From Roridomyces roridus (lineage: Eukaryota; Basidiomycota; Agaricomycetes; Agaricales; Mycenaceae), in assembly GCA_029378245.1 (NCBI GenBank), contig JARKIF010000003.1, positions 1,674,001 to 1,738,000 of the forward strand: a stretch of DNA of 64,000 bases, written 5' to 3'. The position numbers and the translations under genes were made by a program. A model generated the notes under the pieces. That model was given only the letters and a program-made list of their open reading frames with translations, was not told the origin of the DNA and made no database searches. Position 1 is the stretch's first letter, and each line of letters starts with the position of its first letter. This document shows positions 35,115 through 45,257 of this stretch, in pieces.

Positions 35115-37888
35115 TTACACGCCTGCCCAGTTCCCACCACTCATGTTGATACTCTCCATATACGCACCCCACTGATTGACGTTCCTGCGAGGCGCGGTTC
35201 TTTAGACTGCAGAGGACACGACTGAACAACGTACATCAAATCTGCAGGAGCAGCAGTCCACATCCCCATCAGTTCGTCCTGAAGGAACTGATTTCCGAAA
35301 TCAACATTCGGCGTATCCAATGCAGACGTTTCTGTGAGCAGTTGTTCAATACTTGTTTCGGCGGCAAGATGCTCTGGCCGCGATCCCTCCAGAGGTTCCA
35401 GATTAATTGGTAAATCGGTCTCTTGGTCTGTGTAAAACAGTTGCTGGATCATCTCGAGCATTCTACCCGCCTGGTGGTATCTGTGCACACACCGAATTAG
35501 TCGACCCTCTTGATCCCTTCCGAGAGCACTGACCTTGCTTCAGAACATCTCATGATCTCAATTGCTGCCTGGGTGTAAGGAAAGTCCTTCTTGAGGTCCT
35601 CCGTGTGCCCAGCACGCTTGCAACCATAAAAGTTCAAGAAAAGAATAATAGCGGCCACAAAGGACGAGTGCTGATGATGCTTCAACGGATATCCATGCTA
35701 CAAGTTGAGGGAAGTACCTGCAAGAACGGCAACGCAACCCGCTGGAAGCGATTAATCCAGGCATGTGCAATGCACAAGGCAGACCGCGCGGCGCTGGTGC
35801 AAATGGAGAGGGACGCCATCGTCAGCGGGTTTTCTTTTTGGATATACGGTCGATGAATCTGGGATCGCCATCAGCGACTGGTCAAGGATACATCCAGTCT
35901 GCTCACAGTAATTTGAGTGTGGTAATAGCTTGCATAGAGCACGGCAGATTGATCGAAAAAAGACGGCTCAGCCCATGACTTTTCGGGGTCCCATCGCACT
36001 GTGATTGTCTGGGAAATCGAATGAAACACGGATATGGATGCTTACGGTGAGACGGTATTGAATCCAAGAAGGCATTCATCGCCGAGTCGAGCTGGGCAAC
36101 GGTATCAACCTCCCATCGTGTCCCTGTCCATCCCATCTTCGTCTTTTTCTTCTTTGCAGCATACAGTCGGGACAATGCATCCCCATGGATCTTTCTGCAG
36201 TCAGCTCATCGTATATATCCATCTCCGAAGTACGCACCTCACAGAGTTGCGAGTAACACACGAAAAAGGAGAGCAGGGAAGGCTTTCCAATTGGCTGTGT
36301 AAATCCCTTCTCCCAGTAGTCGTCGTCGATATCCAACGGAGGGTCAAAATTAAAGCTAAACGAGTGGCTGTCAGCTGATGCCAACTAAGGCGCATAACAA
36401 AGACTTGCTCCTCGACGTGAAACAATGGTGGACACCCCATAAAAGCACACATCATTCCGTCGAGCGCAAAGACGGACCAAAATGCTCGATTCCACAACTC
36501 GTCTTCGAATGTATGTGGTCCATTCTCTGGCTTTGGTCTGGGGTGCCGGTTTCGGTGCTCGAGGCAATATATTCCAAGGCCCTATATGGATCAGGCACCA
36601 GCGAGTTTGAAAGTCAACCGTCTGACCACGTATAATTTGATGTTGTAAGGGGATGATGTCCCCATTGCAAACATGGCCATGAGCTGGAATACGATGTAAG
36701 CTCCAACACAGTGTAGAAAGATCAAAACTGACGCAGTAAAATTGCACGTCATGGACATTTGGCTCAAAAAACCTGCGAGTAATCTGCACTTGTGCAACAA
36801 AGTTCCATCCAGAGCCGAGGGGAGACGTTTCGCCAGGAATCAACACTCTTGGATCGTCTGAATACTAAAGCAAACACTTGGTATCATCTTAAGAAACCGG
36901 TCGTAAGGGCATACCCGCGATGCGACAGCCAAGACGGCCAATAGTACCGCCCCGAATCTGGGATCCGAAAGTTGACGTTGTTCAGCCAGGGATTGCTTGA
37001 ATGAGTGGCGGTGTAGGACAGGGAAAGTGGGATGCACGTTAATGAAATAGAGCTGGATAAGCGAGTCGATGAGGTCGTTTGGGGGAAATACATATGATGG
37101 TGATTCGTGGCGCAGCTTTTGCTCCCACTTGCGGTCGCCATGGTCAGGCAAAGGTTCGAGATCGCATACCAAGACGCACAGGCAAAGGCTCCCAATAAAT
37201 CCGACGGCGCAGTTCCCAAGTCCGCACCGCAGCTGGTTTGACAACTTTCCCGTCGTACTTTTCCTTCTCCTATAGAAACAGATGAGCGAGTGAATGCCAA
37301 TCGACGAACGTGTTACATCAATGGCACTGCTGAGAAGGCCAAAGCTACTTCCCACAGTAAAGAACTTGCTCTTATTGAGACCTGTGATGGAAATGTGGCG
37401 AAAAGAATCGGCCAGCTCGTTTGAAGCGTCTTCCTCGCGCGTCGCGGAGACCGAGTCGAGGCTCTCTGGAGAACCATGGAAAATCGACGGAGACTCAGGA
37501 CGTTCATGCACCGAGTCCAAAGGGCGGGAGCATTGAGAGCAGAGTCTTGATCTGAGTCGGGCTTCCAGTACCTCGATCTGTTTCTTCAGCTCTTCCACCA
37601 GCCTGAAGCAATTAGATAGAGCCAAAAAGGGCGAGTGTCTGGCGTACTTGTTCTTGGGTCCACGCTGTTGTACGGGAGTGTGATGCGTGCATTCGAGACC
37701 AAACTCGAGGCAGCGAGAACATCGCGTATTGGGTCCTGCACCATCGCCTGTTGCATTCTAAATATCCGAGTCGAATGCAGATTATTTCTCACATCGAGCT
37801 ATTACCACGGTGAGTGCAAGAATGCAAGCATAGCTGCGGTATGACTTTTACGTCTTCGACAAGCGTCACACGCTGCGCTAGAAGACAT
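35115..37888 (-). CDS. Zn2Cys6 transcription factor with fungal-specific TF domain
   Basis: Nuclear transcription regulator, target unknown. The zinc cluster reads CDACRRRKTRC, then RCSRCLEFGLEC, giving C-x2-C-x6-C and C-x2-C-x6-C. The third Cys is obtained only by splicing a 6-nt microexon (37793-37798) between exon 1 and the rest. A linker QQRGPKNK precedes a coiled coil LVEELKKQIEVLEARLRS. The middle homology region (fungal_trans) has LIQLYFINVHPTFPVLHRHS, RFGAVLLAVLAVASRYSDD, ELWNRAFW, and then the tail with YWEKGFTQPIGKPS, WAEPSFFDQSAVLYASYYH and HHQHSSFVAAIILFLNFYGC. About 700 residues, around twelve exons. Start at 37888 (MSSSAACDAC). Confidence 0.87.
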
Positions 37889-38021
37889 CGAGGTATAGTG
37901 ACTGTATTATCTCCTCTTGAGTGGGGGATATCGTCGATATACAACTGAGTTGAGGCTTGGAACCCGTAAAATTGATTGACAGCTTCACCGCCACCGGCGT
38001 CATCGGCCCTCTCACCCGACT

Positions 38022-38620
38022 TCATTCCACCTTGAGTGCGCCCGGCGCGAGCTCGTACGAAACACCCGACGGTTGGAACCCCAACCCGACATATCTGCAA
38101 CTTAGCGCTGACGAAAAACCAATGCGGAATTGCACTCACAGATCCACCGCCCTCCCACTCGCAAACAGAAGCCACTTCCATTTCGTGCTATCGCTGCTCA
38201 CCGCATCGTCCGCCGACGCTGGATCCGCAGATTGTGTGAACGCTGCGACGACGAGCGCCTTGCCCAATCCCTTGCTCCTGTATTCCGGGAGGATGAACAC
38301 GTCTGCCAGATACGCGAAACTGTCGTAGAATTCAAGTCTACTTGCTTTCCTGCAAAACTTTGCACTAACCGTTCACCGTCACTGACAACCCGCGCAAAAC
38401 CAACCAGCGTCTCGTCTTCACCTTGCCCATGAAAGACGCCAAAACAAATCCACGCCCCAGAGATCTGACGGTCGATGACTGCCTGCGAGCGACCCTTGTT
38501 CCAATACACTTCGGGAGATTCAGCCAGAAATTGATGTACGACGCGGCGATTGGCCGTGTCCTGGAAGAGAGCGGGAGATGTCCTCGAGTTGCGGATGGCG
38601 AAACCGGGCACAGGCGACAT
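38022..38620 (-). CDS. GNAT-family N-acetyltransferase
   Basis: Predicted acetyl-CoA-dependent N-acetyltransferase, substrate unknown. About 160 residues. The order is MSPVPGFAIRNSRTSPALF, a beta-rich middle (GAWICFGVFHG, TLVGFARVVSDG), an intron placed so that SDGER joins FAYLADVFILPEYRSKGLGK, which contains the acetyl-CoA-binding RxxGLG loop (motif A), then WLLFASGRAVDL joined to YVGLGFQPSGVSYEL (motif B, xxLGF). Two introns. The stop at 38022 is 133 bp past the Zn2Cys6 gene start, same strand. Confidence 0.82.
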
Positions 38621-39270
38621 GGTTGAGTGGACACAAGTGACTCGACATGAACTGCAGACATCCGACCTGGACTTTTCAAGATGCCTACTCGTGACCATAG
38701 CCATTTCCCACTTTCATAGGCATAGACGCGCAAGAAAACAATACAATAATGAAATGCCCCAGCGCCCGCGGCGCGATTCGTGTATGATGCCAGTGGTAGG
38801 TAGGGTACAGTAGTGATGTTGCCTATTGATACATTTATTGTGTAGGGCGAGAAATCCGAACCCAAAAGAAGAAGAAACAGAAACAGAAACCCCAAAGCCT
38901 TGTGTGTAGTGAACGATAGCAATTTGTGTGTAAAGCGGTAAAAGAGTGTGACAACAGCATTTGGCGTTCTTGCTTGTTTCGTATATGACAAGAGAGAACC
39001 TGTCGTGTCGTGGCGCGCAGCCGCCACTGCTTCAACTACGAACAAAGAACACATGAGGTCACAAGAACCAGAAGAGTGGAGAAAAAAACGCACACGACTA
39101 TGTGCAGAGGATAATAGCCCCCAGACCTCCCTGTGCATGTCGCGTGTTTAAGAATGCATAGTTCGTTCGTGAATGGCATCTCGTCTCTGCCCAGCAGACG
39201 TTTGTCTCTGACGTGCAATCCGTATATCACTGGCATTTTGGTGGTGGTGAGACGATTTTTTCTTCGGATA
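38621..39270. other. Intergenic stretch, no gene recognised
   Basis: 650 bp between the GNAT start and the YTH gene stop, both on the minus strand. It should contain the GNAT promoter and the YTH 3' region. Only short purine repeats (for example GAAACAGAAACAGAAACC near 38875) are seen. Confidence 0.5.
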
Positions 39271-42165
39271 TCATGATCGTGTCGTCGTCGTCGTCGTCGC
39301 CGCCGCCTCCCCCTGCTGCTCACGCAGATAAGCCCTCCATTCCTCCAAGAGCGCCTGCCCTACCCCCGGCTCCAGCTCCGTCCCATCCCGCGACACCTTC
39401 ACTTCCCTATCGTGATTCCAGGGATTGCGAATCTGCCGCGTTCTCGTAAACGGAAGCCGCTCCGTGCAGAGCCATTGTAGAGCAAAGTTCTGCCCCCAAC
39501 CCTCGGCAGCACCACCCTCCTCCTGCGCCTGCCCTTCCTCTGGCACGCGACCCAACTCCTCCGTCCCCTCCGGTACGTTCCGCATAGCACGAAACGGCGC
39601 CGTCTCGTCCAGCTCAATCTGGGGCTCAGGAAGCGGACGCCGAGCATACCCATCGAGACTATACGAAGGCCCAGCATCGACATCGCTAAACGCACGCAGC
39701 GGTCTCCCGAGTACCGCCGGTGCGGTGTTCACGTGCCTCACATTTGACCCCAGAACGGCTGGGCTCGTTGCTGATAGCGGTGCAGGCGAATCATCGACGA
39801 GGTGGGCGCCGGCGCTCAGAATTGGTTGAGGGATCTGATGCACCGAGGAAGAATCTCCATGTGGGACAGGGTGCGAAGCGGTCGCGGCAGGTGGTGCTCG
39901 CTCACGCCCGGCATTAGGTGAAGAACCAGGAGACGAAAGCGGTGGACTCCTCGCCGCCCACGTGACCCTTGACCCCGTGCTCCCGGTCTCCGCTTGCCCC
40001 ACAGGACGCGACATCCTGAAAAAGGTGCTTATCAATCCAACGGTTCTCACAGAGGGGATCGATCGTCGTACCTCGCATACCCGTAAAACTCGCCACTCTT
40101 GTTAACGCTGAAGATGAGGAAAACGTCCTTCGCGGTCCGGAACGCTTGGTCGAGCACGCCCTCGTTGTGCCTTTGTGTCGCCCACACACCTGTGCGTACC
40201 GAGAGGTCCAGGTCGTCCTATTCAAAACATGACGTTAGTGGCCAAGATAAGCCCCAGTAAAGATAAGCGCACCCTTGTGAGACTCTTCAAAATAAAGTAC
40301 CTCTGCGGAAAGTGGCGCACAAGGAGACTCGAGTTGGTACTCGCACCACTGGCATGCGAGCCACCCCCACTACTCGCCGAACCGTGCGTGTGTGGTCGGA
40401 GCGGCGGGCGAGTGGGCTCCTCGTCACCAGAGTAGAGAGACAGAGCGCTGAGTTGCGATGCCGCGCTCTCGCTGCTCTCGTCATCCGTCGCCGCCTCGCT
40501 TGCCCTTTGTTTGCCTCTGCTTGCAGTAGCAGCAGTAGCAGCAGCAGCCTTGTCCCTCACATACTTGGTATGCAGTCCCATTCCTCGCTGTCCACCCACA
40601 CCAGCACGTAAATCATCGTCTCTTCTTCGCACGCGACAGACTAGCCTGGCACACCGCGGATCCGCCGGCCGCAGTGGCAAGCCGTTGAAGCGAGCGATGG
40701 CAACCTCCAAGGCGGACTCTGTGTCGTAATTGATAAATGCACAGGAGGAGCGCGAGATGAGGAAAATGCTGAGGACGCCCGAGACTCCCGTGCCCACGGA
40801 TTGGGCAGGGTCACGCTCGCTGGATGCCGATGTCGAGGCGGTATCCGAAGCAGCTGAAGAGGATGTCGTACTTGAAGCGGTCGCAGTGAAGAACCGCCAC
40901 AACTCGTCGTGGCCAGCATCACTGGGCACATTGCCCGCCCACATAACCCACTCGGAACGATGCGCGGGCGGGTTGGGATGGTACGGCCGCCTTACGAGCG
41001 GTCTGGGGAGTGCCGGGGGCGGACTCGACGCAGAAGACGAAGGTGTCGATGCCCGAGGGTATGTGGGGGAGCCAAGGTACTGTTGCTGAAGGGGGGTTGG
41101 CGACGAGTCCGGATGCTGCGCGGGGGGCACCGGGTTGCCGTAGAAATACGGTGCTGGAGAGGTATTTTGTTGCTGGCTTTCGTACGGCGAGGGCGGCTGA
41201 GGCTGCTGCGCCTGCTGTTGGGGAGGCGGGGAAGGAACAAACCACCAGGTCCCACTGGGTTTCTCGGCATCCTGTGGTGGTCCCGTGGACGCGTGTTGAG
41301 GCGAGGGATACGACCCGTATGGGCTCGCCTGTTGGTACACGCCGTGTGTGGGATACATGGCAGGCGGTGAAGCGAACGAGGCAGGCTGCTGGTAACCCGA
41401 ATACGAAGGGGAAATTGGTGGAACGTAGCGATAGGCAGTAGGCGGAGGCTGAGGTGTCTGAGAAGCGTAGGGTTGCGTGTCTGGAGAGTACTGCTGGGCG
41501 TAAGAGGCGATTGTAGGGAAGCCCGCGTGTATAGATTGGGGCGGGTAGGGCATGTTGATCGGAGGCTGGGCGGACATCGTGTATTGTCCGCCGTAGGCTG
41601 CATGGAGAGGAGCGTACTGGGGGGTGACGTAAACGGGGGCATTATAGTTCTGAGGCGACTCGGGAGGTGGTGGTGCATTGGGAATGGGAGCAGCATGGCG
41701 ACGCTGCTGCGGCTGACGACGCGAGGAGCCTGCACGTGGCTGCTCAGAGCCTCCGCGGGGCATAAATCCTTCCCGTTGTTTCAGATAAGCCGCGGTCTCA
41801 GTCTGCGAAGGTGTAAATACATAAACAGCTGGAATTATTGTCAAGCTTGGAACTCGGTGCAAAAACACGGAAAAAAGACGCACAGGCGGGGTCCAGAGAG
41901 TGATCGGGACGATCTTCTAGCAGGAAAAAGAGTAAGGGCAGGGCATAGAAAACGAAGGAGGGGGAATGGGTAAAAGACAGGGAGAAGCGACTGATGCCGA
42001 TGGCAGGCGCGACCACGTGCAAAACAAAAGAAGTATAAGTAAAGAAACCGTACCATAAACCGTTCCGTTAGCATCATACCGGGGGTCCCCATTGACCGAG
42101 TCCAGCGCGAGACTGTGGAGTGAGAGCTTGGGAGTGTCTGGGGCTTCGTACGGCGACTCGGCCAT
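39271..42165 (-). CDS. YTH-domain RNA-binding protein with RRM (m6A-reader type)
   Basis: Predicted reader of N6-methyladenosine or of RNA elimination motifs. About 870 residues. Exon 1 (MAESPYEAPDTPKLSLHSL) joins a long Pro/Gln/Ser/Tyr-rich segment (about residues 40-330). Then an RRM-like fold: SEWVMWAGNVPSDAGHDELW, a Ser/Thr-rich loop, SSCAFINYDTESALEVAIAR. The YTH domain starts RYFILKSLTQDDLDLSVRTG, with the first cage Trp in GVWATQRHNEGVLDQAF, then FLIFSVNKSGEFYGYARM. About 170 residues lie before FALQWLCTERLPF with the second cage Trp, followed by NPWNHDREVKVSRDGTELEP. The tail has a Thr run encoded by a trinucleotide repeat. Cellular site and targets not shown. Confidence 0.9.
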
Positions 42166-42661
42166 GGTGGAAAGTGTTGGTGGTCTGCGCGCAACCATTT
42201 CTCTAACGATAGATTGTCCGTGGAAGTCGACAGGAATTAAAAATACTTGGAAGATTGTGTATGTGGAACAGAGAGAATGCGAGGACCTCTTTATGTACCT
42301 CCCCGCGTGCTTCACGTGCCATGATGTCATGCAATCCGACAGTATCCGGGTTTATCCCTGCTTATCCAGACTATAGAACCGGCATATAGGCCTACAGAAT
42401 TTACCTAGTCCGTCTCCTGTCTCAGCATACAAGCGCTGTGTCTCACATATACAAGCAGCGGGATTTCCGATTTTGGTTCAGCTGTGAATCCGAGACGGTC
42501 TTATTGCAGTCTTCCCACTCCGATCCAGCGCCGTCATCATGCATTCATGATCGGCGCGAGGCGAAGATCGGAGCAAGGCCATACGGTATCTCATCGGTGG
42601 CGGCGGCAAGCACCATCCCCTACTCTGCCGGGCACGGTTGCATTGTAAATTGATTTTGAGT
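42166..42661. other. Intergenic stretch left of the MITE
   Basis: About 500 bp upstream of the YTH start. It must hold that gene's promoter. I see no other feature. Confidence 0.45.
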
Positions 42662-42669
42662 GTCTCCAT
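42662..42669. repeat. Target site duplication, left copy (GTCTCCAT)
   Basis: Eight bases directly outside the left terminal inverted repeat, identical to those at 43107-43114. Confidence 0.9.
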
Positions 42670-43106
42670 CAAGGGGGCACCGGGATCGAAATTTCGTACC
42701 GGGGGAGGGGGGGGGCGAGAGGGCTCGAAAAAAATTTCTATATGTATATTAGTAAATGTGTTTTGGAGCATATTGGACACTCTTGATTGAAATTTCCAAA
42801 TCAGGACTGATATATTACATAATACAGCTGCCAGTCTCATTGACTCTCACAAGACATTGCCACAGACAACAAGTGTATCATTGCTCAAGTACACATGAGA
42901 TGGGTCTAATTGACACTGGGGTCCTCTAATAAGTTTGTAATACATATTTTTCCTATGGTTGGGAGCCGCGGATTGCTCGGACCGCCGGTAAATCACGTGA
43001 TCGCGGGAATGATCTGCCTTATATAGGAGGGGAGGGGGGGGTCCAGCCAGGGTCGAAAAAAACTTTTCGACCCTATATCCGAAATTCCGATCCCGATGCC
43101 CCCTTG
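42670..43106. mobile_element. hAT-type MITE, 437 bp, with 8-bp target site duplication
   Basis: The ends form terminal inverted repeats: the left reads CAAGGGGGCACCGGGATCGA and the right, on the other strand, CAAGGGGGCATCGGGATCGG, with 25 of the first 27 bases matching. The element is flanked by identical 8-bp direct repeats GTCTCCAT at 42662-42669 and 43107-43114. TIRs starting CA with G runs plus 8-bp duplications are the mark of the hAT superfamily. No open frame of note is inside, so it is non-autonomous. Both subterminal regions have long G runs, and the right one has an 11-bp perfect hairpin (AGGGTCGAAAA at 43049 and its complement ending 43074). Confidence 0.9.
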
Positions 43107-43114
43107 GTCTCCAT
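43107..43114. repeat. Target site duplication, right copy (GTCTCCAT)
   Basis: Eight bases directly outside the right terminal inverted repeat, identical to those at 42662-42669. Confidence 0.9.
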
Positions 43115-43733
43115 ATCACTTGGCGAAGAGAGTTACGGCTCCCGGCAACTCAACTGCATCTTGCTTTCCGCCGCATGCTACGCCCTTGCCTTTCGCCGCC
43201 AATGCCTATACCAGTAAGTACTGGGGTGAAACTTGAATTCACCTCAAAGATTATGGAAATCTGGAAATCTTCAGTCACAACGAACTGCAAAATCTTCAGT
43301 CACAACGAACTGCAAGCGACAACTCACCTAGTCACTTGAGCTACTTACTGGTGGTTCTGGTGGTTTCTCGCAGTCCGTCGGACATTCCCCGGCCAGATAC
43401 AATGATAATATAAATTTGATTGGTCGGACAAAAACCCTGGAACTGGTTACTGCAGTGGAAGAATAATCAGCCGTGAAACCGAGGCTCTGTCGAGCATGCC
43501 GAGGCAGCCGAGGCTACAGATATCGAGTTGATCAGCAATTGCCGCAGTGCCGATTTCCGGCTATGGAGCTGATTTCTAAATGTGGTCTCATGATGTCATT
43601 GATCATGATCTGACAGGAATCTTCTGATGGGGATGGCTTTGGCGGGAGATCAGGCGTTTCACGCCCACAGAAACCCTTCTCTGCTACGCTAGAGTAGGGG
43701 AAAGATTTCCCGGAAAGTCTGGAATATTCAAGG
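43115..43733. other. Intergenic stretch right of the MITE
   Basis: About 620 bp between the MITE and the dehydrogenase stop. Apart from a perfect 25-bp tandem repeat (43266-43315) I see nothing recognisable; a minus-strand frame from 43532 covers the dehydrogenase tail in a wrong frame. Confidence 0.45.
43266..43315. repeat. Perfect 25-bp tandem repeat, two copies
   Basis: Two adjacent identical copies of a 25-base unit starting AATCTTCAGTCACAACGAAC (43266-43290 and 43291-43315). It lies in non-coding sequence 160 bp right of the MITE. Confidence 0.92.
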
Positions 43734-45013
43734 CTACGCGACCAAACGTATCTGTTCCTCAGCCCACTCCCACAACTCCTTTCCCGCAGCTGGATCTTGA
43801 GCTGCTGGCTCCATCTTCCCGACCCGTGCCCATGGGATGAGATACTAGTGGAGAAGATTAGAACCCATTGCGAATGATTTATGATCAAAAGGAATGCCCA
43901 CCTTTCCACCTAGTGTCGCACCCTCCTCCGTCGTTCCTGCCCACAATTGAGTCAGAGCGCCGTACGGGACGGGATGAAGGGTCCAATTCTGCAGGGATTT
44001 AGGATACGAGTTGCTTGGTTGACGAAAGTCAAATATACCATGAGCGAGCGAACGAAGCCTGGGATATGACGCTGCAAATCGGTCTTGAGGTTGCCCGGGT
44101 TCAAAGACACAGATACAATGCCCTGGTCAGAATACCGCCGAGACAACTCGTTGCTGAATACGACGTTCCCCCATTTGCTCTGGGCGTACAGCCGGCTTGT
44201 GCCTAGTTTGATTCTCGCTGGACTCTCCTTGACCGTATTGTAATTGATACTATGGCAGAGCGTGGATGCGAGAGAGGACGTGTTGATCACTCGAGCGGGC
44301 TTTCCGGGGCTCGTGGTGGCAAGGAGAAGTGGAAGTAAGAGGTTGGTGAGATAGAAATGTCCTAGAGTGGCGGATAAGAGGACAAACCGAGATAGCAAAA
44401 AGTCATACCTAGCACATTGGTACCAAATTGAAGATCGTACTTTTGTGCGGTAAGTTGCTCAACCGGCGGAATCTAAGCAAGGTTATGAACTTCTTTGGCC
44501 ACTGTAAGGTGTAGCAATATACCATCACGCCTCTGACCGCAAATTCAGTTCATTTCAATGTGGCAGAACGCGCAACTCACCCGTTATTGAACAAGACATG
44601 GAGCTGGCTCTCTTTCCTACGCATACTCAGAAGGAGAGTGGAAGGAACAAGGGTTCATACTGATTGAATTCCTCGGCGGCACGTTTAATGGAGGGCAAGT
44701 CCGCTAAATCGACGTGAAGGAAGAGAGCTGGTGGAGGTTGAATACAGGCCAGTCGGTACAGAATGACCCACAAACCTTGTTTCCCAGTTTGAGACTGCAA
44801 TTCTTTGATAGCTTCCTTGGCTTTCTCTTCACTCCGCCCCGCAATGTACACCTTGGCGTTGTGCTCAAGTAGCGCCTTGACTGTTTCTTTGCCGATGCCA
44901 GAGTAACCCCCGGTGACGATGATGACTTGAGAATTCAAGTCCGGAATGTCATTGACGGAGAACTTGGACTTGGGTGGAAAGCTTTGGTTGACGGAGGAGA
45001 ACAAGACACCCAT
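43734..45013 (-). CDS. Short-chain dehydrogenase/reductase
   Basis: NAD(P)-dependent oxidoreductase of the retinol-dehydrogenase/WWOX-like SDR type. About 330 residues, about seven exons. Cofactor motif VIIVTGGYSGIGKETV, then AKVYIAGRSEEKAKEAI, the Asp-containing LHVDLADLPSIKRAAEEF, HVLFNNG, GTNVLGHFYLTNLLLPLLL, RVINTSSLAS and the catalytic YAQSKWGNV, followed by VSLNPGNLKTDL. The tail LHPVPYGALTQLWAGTTEEG and KYLIPWARVGK is spread over two further exons ending at 43734. Head-to-head with the wax-synthase-like gene, 244 bp between start codons, so the two may be co-expressed. Substrate unknown. Confidence 0.9.
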
Positions 45014-45257
45014 GGTTCAATTGGCGGTGGGAAAGTTGGCATTCAAACGGATGAGAACAAGAGACCTGGGAAAGTTGCCATAGTACTGGCAATACTGCCG
45101 CCGCAGGCCCAAGCAGGGCCGTCTGAAATCCTTTCAAGGGCGCTGCGCGAGATAATAAGCTGGAGTCGGATTACTACACGAGACGGCGGAAGAAGAAAGG
45201 TGTACTAATCAGTGGTATGTACGTCATCTCCTTCGTCCTCTCTCCTCCTCTCTCAGA

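Noticed and set aside
39280..39310. GTC/GCC trinucleotide run as a microsatellite feature
   Set aside because: It is inside coding sequence and simply encodes the Thr/Ala-rich end of the YTH protein.
40992..41735. 247-residue minus-strand frame
   Set aside because: Second frame of the Pro/Gln/Tyr-rich part of the YTH gene.
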